Positions 1-8,598 of a stretch of 64,000 nt of DNA are shown piece after piece (the stretch's first letter is position 1; each line of letters starts with the position of its first letter). The stretch spans positions 5,084,001-5,148,000 of the forward strand of contig JANUWI010000001.1 of the NCBI GenBank assembly GCA_025504975.1. The letters are read 5' to 3'. The notes beneath the pieces are model-generated. The model did no database searches and was not told where the DNA came from. It worked only from the letters and a program-made list of their open reading frames with translations. Position numbers and translations under genes: made by a program. This stretch comes from Plenodomus lindquistii (Eukaryota > Ascomycota > Dothideomycetes > Pleosporales > Leptosphaeriaceae).

Positions 1-1029
1 CGCATTGAGACACCGGATTTTGAACCAACAAGTCTCTGTGATATAGCCATACTGGCTAACGTACATCAAGTATGAATCGTGAAGATACACAACAACGAAA
101 CTGAACGTATGATCGTAGATGGTACGACGACGTTTGATGTTAGTAATTTTGGATCCAATAACGATATGAGAAAGCAATGTGGAGCTCAATCGGACCTTAA
201 ACACTTAGTCACAGATCGTAGGTAGGTAACGGCATCAAAAAAAGGGGCGAGAACCATGTGCAGTAATCCGGTGCTCTACAGCGGGGCATGGCAGCCATTT
301 GTGACCGACAATGGGCAACATGATGAGAAGGAAGGCTCATATTCAGCACGATAAGAATGGAGCTGGACAGCGGGATGCTGATATCATGGCGTTGCTGCGC
401 CATGCTATCAAGCCTTCGTGACAAAACATTCGTCCACGGGTTCTCGTAGGTCGGACCTCGACTGGATAAAGTTAGCCATTGCAAGCCCATTCCGGCAACA
501 GGAGATTATGAAGCTGTTTCAAAAGTCCATTGCGTCATCATGTCAGCTTCGCTAGCCCAGTATTTACCTTGCAGGCAGAAAAGCCGTTGTGGGGTTTGGC
601 CCATTTATATACTGGACAACGATTCAAAAGCGTCAGGTTATCAGCTTCGTGCCACGGATTCTCATCTTCAGTGGCGTCTCTTATTTTACTCTGACTGATT
701 CTGTTCTTTCCTCATCCACAATAAGTTTGGAATAGGGTGGATTGGCCGGCACATCGGTGTTTTCCTCTCTCACCAGATGGTGTTGCGGACTGTCCAATCT
801 TTTACAAGTTCCAAAGCCCGAATCTCATTCACGTGTAGTAGGGAGTCCTCATGTACTTAGGCATCGGCGAGATGTACATTTTACTCAGTTGTCAAATCAT
901 GTTCGTCGTCGGGTGAAGATGTAATGGTAGCAGCGTTCACCTTCACCTGTGATGACCGCGCTATTAGACACGGTCGCACGAACTAGTCCGTTTGCTCAAC
1001 ATCTATCGTAATTCTGATCACAAAATTGC
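1..1029. other. Intergenic, no gene recognised
   Basis: This stretch has ordinary base composition and no reading frame I would defend. The frames at 209-490 (-) and 742-924 (+) are short, match no family I know, and have no intron signals joining them to anything. The 3' part (about 900-1029) would hold the promoter of the gene that starts at 1030 or 1111. Confidence 0.5.
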
Positions 1030-1896
1030 ATGAAGTTCCTGCCACATTCCCTCGCCTCGACCCTACGACTTCTTCTGACCCTTATCAATCTCGCAATTGC
1101 GACGCCCACAATGCCTAAAGTCAACAAGAAGCTTCTCGCCGTCTCCAAGTACATCACCATCACCTTTGAGGGCTCCAAGCACGCCGTCGAGATCTTCAAG
1201 CACCAATCCCAGACCGAAACCTACCACGAGATTCACAAAGCTCTCCCGCCTGTCTGCCACAGCTTCCGCATCACTGACGCCTCTGACAAGGCCCTCAGGC
1301 TGAACTACGAAAATCTCAAGACCACCGCCACCATCCTCGCTCACCGCACCGAACATCGCGAACAAGGCTCCGGTTCAAACAGCAAGAATGGGGTCAAGGC
1401 GTTCAGGTTTTTCGCCAAGATCATGGAGGTCGAGGACGTAGAGCACATTCTCCCGCAGGATCTTCGTCCCAGAATGCGCCCCGTAGGCAAGGAACTGTAC
1501 GCGGCGATCGCGCATAACGATCGAGATATTGTCATCATGGGAACGGAAGAGTGGCCGAAGATGTTCTTGACGACGCTGTACGACCTGAGCAAGATTACGA
1601 CGAAGAAGGAGGGCCATAAAATGGCGGTTGGGATGTTGCGCCGTGTTGTTGCGAAGCGTCAGGCCGATCGGGAGGAACAGCATCGTAAGGTGCTTGAGGT
1701 GATGACTGGTGACATCCGCAAGGCAATTGCGCTTAGGAAGTCGCAGCTCGAGGAGCTTGAGACGGAGTCTGTTGGTGTTCCGATGATTCAAAAGGGACCC
1801 GAGACGGCCAAGGGGGAGATAAAGACGGAGACGGACACAGCTGCCCACACCTTCGAAGTCGCGTTCAAGTCGACGCCCGACTTGGCAGAACAGTGA
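1030..1896 (+). CDS. Hypothetical protein, 288 aa, possible N-terminal signal segment
   Basis: A single uninterrupted 288-codon frame ends in TGA. I do not recognise the family and see no catalytic motif. The first 26 residues look like a signal peptide or anchor: a basic start (MKFLPHS), a hydrophobic core (LRLLLTLINLAIA), then TPT. A second ATG at 1111 sits in a better fungal start context (CACAATGCC) and would give a 261-residue cytosolic protein starting MPKVNKKLL, so the true start and the location are open. The rest is soluble and charged, with a Lys/Glu/Arg-rich helical stretch in the C-terminal half (ALRKSQLEELETE) that could be a short coiled coil. Codon use is GC-rich in the third position, unlike the AT-rich block downstream, which supports a real gene. 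It lies alone on this strand, about 1 kb from the convergent aquaporin gene. No intron is needed. Function unknown. Confidence 0.65.
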   Translation: MKFLPHSLASTLRLLLTLINLAIATPTMPKVNKKLLAVSKYITITFEGSKHAVEIFKHQSQTETYHEIHKALPPVCHSFRITDASDKALRLNYENLKTTATILAHRTEHREQGSGSNSKNGVKAFRFFAKIMEVEDVEHILPQDLRPRMRPVGKELYAAIAHNDRDIVIMGTEEWPKMFLTTLYDLSKITTKKEGHKMAVGMLRRVVAKRQADREEQHRKVLEVMTGDIRKAIALRKSQLEELETESVGVPMIQKGPETAKGEIKTETDTAAHTFEVAFKSTPDLAEQ

Positions 1897-2872
1897 CACG
1901 AGCGGCTGTAGACACGTTAACAGTGTATAATGCCCTGGGAGCGGGTAGTATGGAGCTCGTCGGTATCGCGGTGTTGTGCCCAGACACTCGAACTACTGGC
2001 AAGACTGCTGTATAATTCTCGATAAAGTGTGGTAGCTGGGACAATCAAGAAGTACGCCATTTCTCTTGTCTAGCAACATCAGCTTTGATAGACTTGGGAT
2101 CGCACTATAGTGATCACTCTCACCTTAATATACCATTCTCCGCCCAACCGCAACTGATCGTGCCAAATAAGGTATTTTATTCATCGTATGAGCGCCCAGA
2201 TATAGGAGATGCATCCTGACGCCTCCCTCACTACCCGATAACATAACATTATCGATCTGCCGGTCTCTTAGCATTTACCTCTTTCCTGTATCTACAAGCC
2301 TGCATCGACATCCATTCTCCCCCAGCCTAAACGGTGTCTGGGCATTGCACCAGCGACGCCATTCAATGGTCGCGATTGGTGATTGGTGCACTTGAGGGTC
2401 GTCTGGCCCATCTGTTTGCGGTTTATATTATGTTCAGGGCGGCGTAGAATACGTACAGATCTTCAAGCTGCCTTGTATATCAGGCTCAAGCACAAGCTCA
2501 TCGGTGGGTCTCTGTGTATTCATACTCTGACGCAGTTGTATACCACGAGTACCACGAGATGTCTAATGATGTAGACGTGTACGTTCATCGGAATCTCTAC
2601 CGATCACTATTGTCGCAGTCGCGAGCGACAGTGCGGTGTCTTTCAAGATTAGACATGACGGGATGTAGTGAGTACGGTCAGGCGGAAGAACCCAATTGGT
2701 GGGTTAATTTCATGGTTATCTGCAAAGTCTCCTCACAAGGGCTGCCATCCGTGTATGTAACTCCTATATACGCGATATATTTGCCCGTGTTACTCGCTAA
2801 ATGTCAAAAGTCCTCCGTGTATCCAACTCCGATATATGCATCCCTCCTCTGTACCTATGGTATCTGCTACAT
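1897..2872. other. Intergenic between convergent genes
   Basis: No supported gene. It holds the 3' untranslated regions of the hypothetical gene (+) and the aquaporin (-). The frames at 2383-2574, 2514-2909 and 2801-3100 (+) are open by chance or lie antisense to the aquaporin. Near 2750-2850 two similar stretches repeat (GTGTATGTAACTCCTATATA and GTGTATCCAACTCCGATATA), a short local duplication. Confidence 0.5.
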
Positions 2873-3898
2873 CTATGCCTCGTCAAAGTCACCGTCCGCC
2901 GAGTCCTGACCAGGATTCGCCTGCTCATAGTTGAAGTGCTTGACGAATCTGAAGTATCCTGCCGCCACCGCAGCACCAAGACATGGTCCCACCCAGTAAA
3001 TCCAGTGGTATCCCACAAACGTCCTAGCTGCAACAGCAGGTCCAAAGCTTCGAGCTGGGTTGAGAGAGCCGCCGGTAAAATATACGCCTGTGCATATTAG
3101 CATTGAGAAAGAAGGGGTATAGGTGGTGGAGTAACGTACCGCCCAACATCGCAACAAACAACGCCAAACCGATTCCAATCGGGGCGAGAAACGTGTCTTT
3201 ACTCTTCTCTGCGGCGAGCATGAGGATCACGAACATGAGCTCGGCTGTCATGAACATCTCGATGAAGAGACCTTGGACTATGCTTGTCCCTGGTGATAGT
3301 GTGGTGTTGACAACGCCAATGTCGCCCGGGAACATGGCCTCCACCAGGCCAGCTGCACACATGCATGCTGCAAGTTGAGCGGGGATGAGGAAGAGCGATC
3401 GTATGACTGGGAGGGTACCGGCAAGGACCATACCCAGTGTGACCTGATTCACATCAGCATGAACGATGCATTTGATTGACGACGGAATGCTGAGCTCACG
3501 GCAGGATTGAACAAGCCCCCACTGATCCTGTAGAACGCCCAAGCATTCACTAGCAAACTCAATCCATACACCAACGCAGTAAATACGTTCTGCTGACTAC
3601 TCGGCCCATTGTTCAAAATTGACCTCTCGCTTGCCTGGTTCGTGAGCATAATCTGGCACGAGAATGAAAAGTACAAGAACATGAACGTCCCCACAAACTC
3701 GCCGCTTGCAGCAACGACATGGCCTTCGAGTGTGCTGATTTTGTGCTTTGGCTCTTGGGGCGCAAAGTTGCTGTTGCTGCCGCTGTTGCTGTTGCGATGA
3801 TGGCTGCGACTGGGACTGCGATAGTTGTTTCGGTTTTGTTGGCTTCTGGAGCGGCGGGGCGGTGGCTTGGGCTCGCGACTGGTGGATGTGCGTGGCAT
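2873..3898 (-). CDS. Aquaporin (MIP family), three exons, 305 aa
   Basis: Membrane channel of the major intrinsic protein family, moving water and possibly small solutes. The model is exon 1 3898-3500, intron 3499-3444 (GTGAGC...CAG, 56 bp), exon 2 3443-3140, intron 3139-3088 (GTACGT...CAG, 52 bp), exon 3 3087-2873. Exon lengths 399, 304 and 215 sum to 306 codons, which confirms the phases. Both half-helix signatures are present: GGLFNPAV ends exon 1 (the intron falls right after NPA) and GGSLNPARSFGPAV lies in exon 3, with the Arg after the second NPA that is typical of the selectivity filter. Hydrophobic spans lie at EFVGTFMFLYFSF, NVFTALVYGLSLLV, IRSLFLIPAQLAACMCAAG, IEMFMTAELMFVILMLA, IGLALFVAMLGG and WIYWVGPCLGAAVAAGYF. 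The N-terminus is about 55 residues, rich in Arg, Ser, Asn and Gln and encoded by trinucleotide-like runs. Water versus glycerol specificity cannot be settled by eye. A 49-kb transposon composite begins 109 bp upstream of the ATG, so the promoter is probably displaced. Confidence 0.93.
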
Positions 3899-4006
3899 TT
3901 TGTTAGATGGGAATGTATTTTGGATGATATGAATAACGTAGGAGAGATATCAACCAGGTAAACACGAGAAGATGGGAAAGCGCAGCATTGTTGAGCATAG
4001 CGGCAT

Positions 4007-4083
4007 CTACGGGTGACGAGGAGCCTCATCTCGCTCAAAACCAAAATCGGAAAATTAAAATCTGAAAATTAAAATCGCTAAAA
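4007..4083 (+). repeat. Left terminal inverted repeat of the composite
   Basis: Seventy-seven bases matching the reverse complement of 53358-53434 with no gap and two mismatches, both transitions (T/C and G/A), as RIP would leave. The outer 50 bases are of normal composition and keep CpA sites. The inner part carries repeated AAAATC/AAAATTAAAATC words, which could be subterminal transposase-binding repeats (inference). Confidence 0.88.
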
Positions 4084-4834
4084 CCTAGAACACTAATAAC
4101 AAGATGCCTATACTAGTTATTAAAATAATATAATAGTTACTATAATAGTATAAATATATTTATATATACTATTAGAGCTATATATAGCTACTAGTCCCTA
4201 AACTCTAGTTTATAGTAGTAGTAAAAACTTTTTATTATAAAAATAGAAAAAAACCTACTATCTATAGTAATTATATCTACTATCTATAACTATATTTAGA
4301 ACTTTTTAATAAAACCTATTTAGCGCTAGCCTAAACGTGTTTATAAATAGTACTAATATTTTTATAATATATATTACTAGCTTTATATTTTTTTTTTATA
4401 TTATAACTTTTTTTATATAAATTATATATAATTAAATAGCTATATATTAAATTAGCCTATTATAATAATTATTATAATATATTATTATTTACTTTTTATT
4501 ATTAAAACTAGTATATTCTTTATAGCCTTTTATAGAGTACTAAAAGTATTAAATAAAAAGTAGTAGGTTTTATCTACTTTACTATAGTTTTAGGTAATCT
4601 TTCTAACTAGTTATATAAATAGAGTTTTAAGTATTAGTAATTCTATAGATTTCTAATACCTCTAGATTTTATATAGTATAATAGCTATTATATATATATT
4701 AGTCTAGGCTTATATAATTATAAAGTAAAAATTTACTATTTAATTTATATTAGTAGAGCTTTTTTTTTTTATTTTTATTAGTAGACGTTTTAAATTTTTT
4801 AGACTTTTTTAAAAAAGTAGTATATTTACTATAT
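4084..4834. other. RIP-saturated DNA, remnant of outer element
   Basis: Extremely A+T-rich with TpA throughout and no usable open frame on either strand. If RIP is mentally reversed (stops read as Gln/Trp), the minus strand gives one long readable frame with Lys- and Met/Ile-rich stretches, but almost any RIP DNA yields such a frame, so I make no coding call. It abuts the Copia insertion, whose 5-bp duplication (CTACT) occupies 4835-4839. Confidence 0.6.
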
Positions 4835-4839
4835 CTACT
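4835..4839. repeat. Copia target-site duplication, left copy (CTACT)
   Basis: CTACT directly precedes the left LTR and recurs directly after the right LTR at 10029-10033. Five base pairs is the usual duplication length for Ty1/Copia integrases. Confidence 0.9.
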
Positions 4840-5026
4840 TGTCAGATGCACGGTACTATTGAAAGTGCACGAATATTGATGAATTTGATGAGGGTTGAGA
4901 TCATTGATTGTGTCTTCTCCGAGCGTTGCTCAGGAGGCTAGTTTTGTCGCGTCGGCTACAGGGTGCGCTAGCGCACCCTGTGCCCCGCTTATCTACTGGC
5001 TCTAGAATAACTCCGTCAATCTGACA
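4840..5026 (-). repeat. 3' LTR of Copia element
   Basis: 187 bp, identical by eye to 9842-10028. The ends form the short inverted repeat TGTCAG/CTGACA. It contains a perfect 22-bp palindrome at 4959-4980 centred on CGCTAGCG. Confidence 0.95.
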
Positions 5027-5036
5027 CACCCCCTTC
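5027..5036 (-). other. Polypurine tract of Copia element
   Basis: Read on the minus strand the sequence GAAGGGGGTG ends exactly at the 3' LTR. This is the expected position and composition of the plus-strand primer for reverse transcription. Confidence 0.8.
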
Positions 5037-5070
5037 AGCCTGGAAGCTATTGCTGGCTGAAACCTTTCTC

Positions 5071-8000
5071 CTAAGGAGTTATTGAGAGGTGGTCTAGTTG
5101 CTGTTGGATTTCCTCAATCGGAGTCTCGTTCGTTGGCGTTGAGAGCGTCTCAGCTTTGATAAGTCCGAGTTGATGGAGGAACCTTCCCCAGGATCCCTTC
5201 GGCAGGGCCTTTGTGAGGCCGTCTGCGATCATTTCTGATGACTGTACGTACTGTACGTTTATCCGTTGTTGTTGTACTTCCTGCCGTAGCCAGTGGTTGT
5301 GGATATCAACGTGTCGGAGCTTGGTTTGGAGCTTTGAGACCTCCGCGGTGAGTAGTCGGATGGTCTGTTGATTGTCGCATTCAATGATAATAGGTCCTGG
5401 CTCAATCTTGACGTGGAGCTCCTGAAGGAGCCTCGAGATAAAGAGAGCTTCCTTGGCGACTTGGGACAGAGCGAGGAGTTCGGCTTCGGTGGTCGACGTG
5501 GTTACCGTGTCCTGCTTGTTTGCTTTCCAGGCGATAAGCCCGTTGTATAGCTTAATTGCGTAGCCCTGTGAGCTTTTCCTATCTCGTGTGTTGTCAGCAA
5601 AGGAGGCGTCGCTTGCGACTTGAAGGCGTGAGCCACCCCCGAGTTGCAACACGGTTGATTTGGTGTCCTGAAGATACATCAAGACTCGGTCTGCAGCTTT
5701 GTGATGTTCATGGCTGGGATTGGTAAGATGCCTTGCTAGTCGTGACGTAGCAAATGAGATGTCTGGTCGCGTGGTGACTGCGGCGAAGAGAAGTGATCCA
5801 ATCTTTCGTTGATATTTGTTGACGTCCGCGTGGCTCGCTAGTCCGTCGCTTGGCAATAGCTCAATGGCTGCCATCGGAGTGTCGTGTGCTACTCCTCGAT
5901 CGTCGATCAGTCGACTGATCTTGTCGCAGTAGGAGGCCTGGGAGAGTTGGATCCGGCGCGAGGCTCGGTCACGGATTATCTCCATCCCGAGGAACCATTG
6001 TAAGTCGTGTCCTCCGGTAATCGTGTACTGCTTCTTCAGCTGCTCCGTTACTCCGGTAGCCTGCTGATCCTGCCCTGTTGGATAAGCCATGATGATATCA
6101 TCAACGTAAAAGAAGATAATGATACTGCCCTTAATAAGGCAGCACGGCTCATGTGGTATAGCTTCAAAGCCGAGCCTCTGCAGGGTTGCTGTGAACTCCT
6201 TCTGCCAGAGCAGTGGTGAGATCCTAAGGCCATATAATGCCTTGTTGACTTGTAGGATCGTGCCGGCCTTCTGATGGCCTTTCGGCATACGCATGTAGAC
6301 AACTCGGTCCATCGCTGCGTGTACGAACGCGTTCGTAACGTCGAATTGCTTGAGCTCTAGTTCGTGCTGGGCTGCGATTGCCATCAACATTCTGAACGAG
6401 CGGCTAGCTAGTGTGGCTGCGTAGGTGTCTTGAGAGGTAATGTTTCTCTGTTGATCTCCTCGGACCACTAGTCGCGCCTTGCATTTGAGGAGGTTGTGGT
6501 CTTTATCCAGCTTGTACGTGTAGACCCACATGCAGTCAAGGATCTGTTGTCCCGTTGACTTAGCCGTTCTGATTGGAACTTCAGTCCATGAACCCATCTG
6601 AGCATGGCTCAAAAGATGGTCAAGTTCAGCTTGTTTAAACTCGGCGCCTAGTGGATGATCCTCAAGCTTGCTTTTGTACGTGGGAGGAGGCGGTAGCTGG
6701 CTGCGATGGGGTCTCGAGCCGGTGGCAAGCATCCTTCTCAATCGGGCTTTGTCAATGGCTTCTCCTCCGGTCGTCCCTATGTTGCCTGCTTGGGTTCCTG
6801 CGGTAAACGCTGCTGCCCATGGGATTGTACGGGATGACACCGATTGTTCCTCAGGGTGTGTCCCTGCCATGAATTGTGCAAGGAGAGCCGCTGGTGGCGG
6901 CGTCGGCGGTGGAGATGGGTAATGATCCCTAATCTTCCTACCGTTGTAGTATCCCGGCGGATCTGCTTCAGGATGTGGCTCTGAGGCCTCTTCAAGAGCA
7001 TCGTCCTCGTGGAAGGATTCAGTTTCCGGTTCGTGTGCTGGTGAAGGGAGCTCCATGGTCCTCACAAGCGTGGCGATTTCTCTTAGTGTGCTGTGCATGA
7101 GGTTGTCCATCAGGTCTTCTACCTTCCCATCAAAAGTTGTTTGTTCGTCAAAGGTGACGTCCCTAGTGCTAATGACCTTGGCCAGGGATGGGATCCATAT
7201 CCTGTAGATGTTGGTAGATCGATATCCTACTAGGTATCCTACCCAGGCTTTTGGATCAAGGCGTTGCAAGCGTCCTTTTCCGCGATACGTGTCGTCGGTC
7301 ATGGCGAACGCTTTGCAGCCGTATGCTCTAAGGTGAGCAAGGTTTGGTTTTCGTATCGACGTGACTATGCCGTTGCTAAAGGCCACGCGAGTGAAGAAGA
7401 TCTCGTATGGAGTCTTCCAGTTGTTTGCGTAGTTAGGCGATCGGTTGTATAGGTAGACGGCGGCTCGCGTTATCTCCGGCCAGAGCTCCCATGAGAGATT
7501 GGCGTCGAGTCGCATTGCGCGCGCTTTCTCCTTGTTTACACCCCCTGAGCGTTCGGCGCCTCCGTTCTGTGCTTGTGTATCCGGGGCCGAGGGCTCAATA
7601 ACAATGCCTTGCGATGAAAGGTAGCGCTGTACCTCTGGCTTGACCGTTGTGATTTCGTTGTCCGCTTCGATGATCTTTACGGTGATGTTGAAATGGTTCT
7701 TGAGAAATAGAATGAAGTTAGAGAATGCTTTGATGATGGACTTTGCGGTCCTGTTGTCGGTGAAGTAATAGTCCCATTGCATTCCTGAGTATCTGTCGGT
7801 GATGAGCATCTGGCTCCTTTCTTTGGTGATGCTTTGGTGTTCGTATGAATGGAAATCGATGGCCAGTCTCTCTCCTGGTCCTTCGTAATCTGTATTTCGT
7901 GGGGCCCGTCTGATTTGACGCCGGGCCTTGGCTCGTCCACAGGAGTTGCACTCTACTGTAGTAATGCCTTTCACTCGCACCCCCTCAGCTTGCTGCATGA

Positions 8001-8595
8001 GGTGCTCCACGGTTGCTGGACCGGGATGCCCAAGTCTCTTGTGCCATACGAGTGCTGGGGCTATCTGAGCTCGTCTCGGTGTACGCGACGTTGCTTTGTG
8101 TGTGTGGTAAGCCGCAGGTGCCAATGTGTGGTGCTCGATTACCCATTGGCCGTACAGCTCCTGCAGGCTTCCAATGATTGTGCTGTCCGACGCTCGTAGC
8201 GTTGTTGGATCGGTTCTGGTGTCCCACCATATTCCTTGTTGTCGGAGTAATCGGAAGGATACAAGATTACAGAGGAAGTCAGGACAGACGGCTACGTCAT
8301 GGAGCGTTATTATCGTCGTTCGCTGATCGTGCCTGAGGGGCAGCCGGATGGAGCCGTACCCCCTGATCCAGACTTGTGTGTTACCGGCCCATATATAGTC
8401 TGAGGGTCCGGGTGCGCGATAGTCATATATGCGTTGGGGATCGTTCGTAATATGGCATGTCGTGCCTGAATCCAGAATGTATGAATTTCGGAGCGGATAA
8501 TCACTTGTTGTGGCAGCGAAGCCTGCCTCTGTATTGGACGTTGCCAGGAACCGATCCTCGGAACCTCCAACTTGCGTGATTTGACGACCATATAG
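5071..8595 (-). CDS. pol: Copia pol: protease, integrase, reverse transcriptase, RNase H (1174 codons after the gag UGA)
   Basis: The frame is open from the codon after the gag stop (CTA at 8595-8593) to 5071 and is in the same frame as gag. No in-frame ATG precedes the protease, so expression must come by readthrough. Numbering from that CTA: aspartic protease motif DSGTT at about residue 42; integrase zinc finger H185/H190/C216/C219 (WHKRLGH...CNSC); integrase triad D247, D312, E348 with the canonical 35-residue spacing between the last two; reverse transcriptase with QFDV (Asp752) and YVDD at 830-833; RNase H acidic residues near D996 (SDAS), E1037 (TTEAE) and D1074 (ECDNQ). All catalytic residues are intact and there is no frameshift. 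The proteins act in the cytoplasmic virus-like particle, and the integrase acts in the nucleus. The shorter frame beginning at 8124 is the same protein entered at a TTG and is not a separate gene. Confidence 0.96.
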   Translation of the reverse strand, partial: LYGRQITQVGGSEDRFLATSNTEAGFAATTSDYPLRNSYILDSGTTCHITNDPQRIYDYRAPGPSDYIWAGNTQVWIRGYGSIRLPLRHDQRTTIITLHDVAVCPDFLCNLVSFRLLRQQGIWWDTRTDPTTLRASDSTIIGSLQELYGQWVIEHHTLAPAAYHTHKATSRTPRRAQIAPALVWHKRLGHPGPATVEHLMQQAEGVRVKGITTVECNSCGRAKARRQIRRAPRNTDYEGPGERLAIDFHSYEHQSITKERSQMLITDRYSGMQWDYYFTDNRTAKSIIKAFSNFILFLKNHFNITVKIIEADNEITTVKPEVQRYLSSQGIVIEPSAPDTQAQNGGAERSGGVNKEKARAMRLDANLSWELWPEITRAAVYLYNRSPNYANNWKTPYEIFFTRVAFSNGIVTSIRKPNLAHLRAYGCKAFAMTDDTYRGKGRLQRLDPKAWVGYLVGYRSTNIYRIWIPSLAKVISTRDVTFDEQTTFDGKVEDLMDNLMHSTLREIATLVRTMELPSPAHEPETESFHEDDALEEASEPHPEADPPGYYNGRKIRDHYPSPPPTPPPAALLAQFMAGTHPEEQSVSSRTIPWAAAFTAGTQAGNIGTTGGEAIDKARLRRMLATGSRPHRSQLPPPPTYKSKLEDHPLGAEFKQAELDHLLSHAQMGSWTEVPIRTAKSTGQQILDCMWVYTYKLDKDHNLLKCKARLVVRGDQQRNITSQDTYAATLASRSFRMLMAIAAQHELELKQFDVTNAFVHAAMDRVVYMRMPKGHQKAGTILQVNKALYGLRISPLLWQKEFTATLQRLGFEAIPHEPCCLIKGSIIIFFYVDDIIMAYPTGQDQQATGVTEQLKKQYTITGGHDLQWFLGMEIIRDRASRRIQLSQASYCDKISRLIDDRGVAHDTPMAAIELLPSDGLASHADVNKYQRKIGSLLFAAVTTRPDISFATSRLARHLTNPSHEHHKAADRVLMYLQDTKSTVLQLGGGSRLQVASDASFADNTRDRKSSQGYAIKLYNGLIAWKANKQDTVTTSTTEAELLALSQVAKEALFISRLLQELHVKIEPGPIIIECDNQQTIRLLTAEVSKLQTKLRHVDIHNHWLRQEVQQQRINVQYVQSSEMIADGLTKALPKGSWGRFLHQLGLIKAETLSTPTNETPIEEIQQQLDHLSITP

Positions 8596-8598
8596 TCA
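8593..8598 (-). promoter_or_regulatory. Putative stop-codon readthrough site UGA-CUA between gag and pol
   Basis: On the minus strand gag ends GAA ATA GAA TGA and continues in the same frame CTA TAT GGT CGT CAA into pol with no other stop for 1174 codons. UGA followed by CUA is an established high-readthrough context in eukaryotes, including fungal genes that make peroxisome-targeted isoforms. Its place exactly at the gag-pol border suggests it sets the Gag to Gag-Pol ratio (inference). The alternative is a recent CGA to TGA mutation in a formerly single polyprotein. Confidence 0.75.

Noticed and set aside
1063..1365. 100-aa minus-strand frame over the hypothetical gene
   Set aside because: Antisense shadow of the longer plus frame, which has the better codon pattern.
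8310..8591. Separate 93-aa minus-strand protein between gag and pol
   Set aside because: It is an out-of-frame reading. The real protease frame is the gag-pol frame, where DSGTT is found.
8596..8598. UGA decoded as a sense codon by an altered genetic code
   Set aside because: Nuclear genes in this window, such as the hypothetical gene at 1896 and the partial oxidoreductase at 63887, end naturally at TGA.
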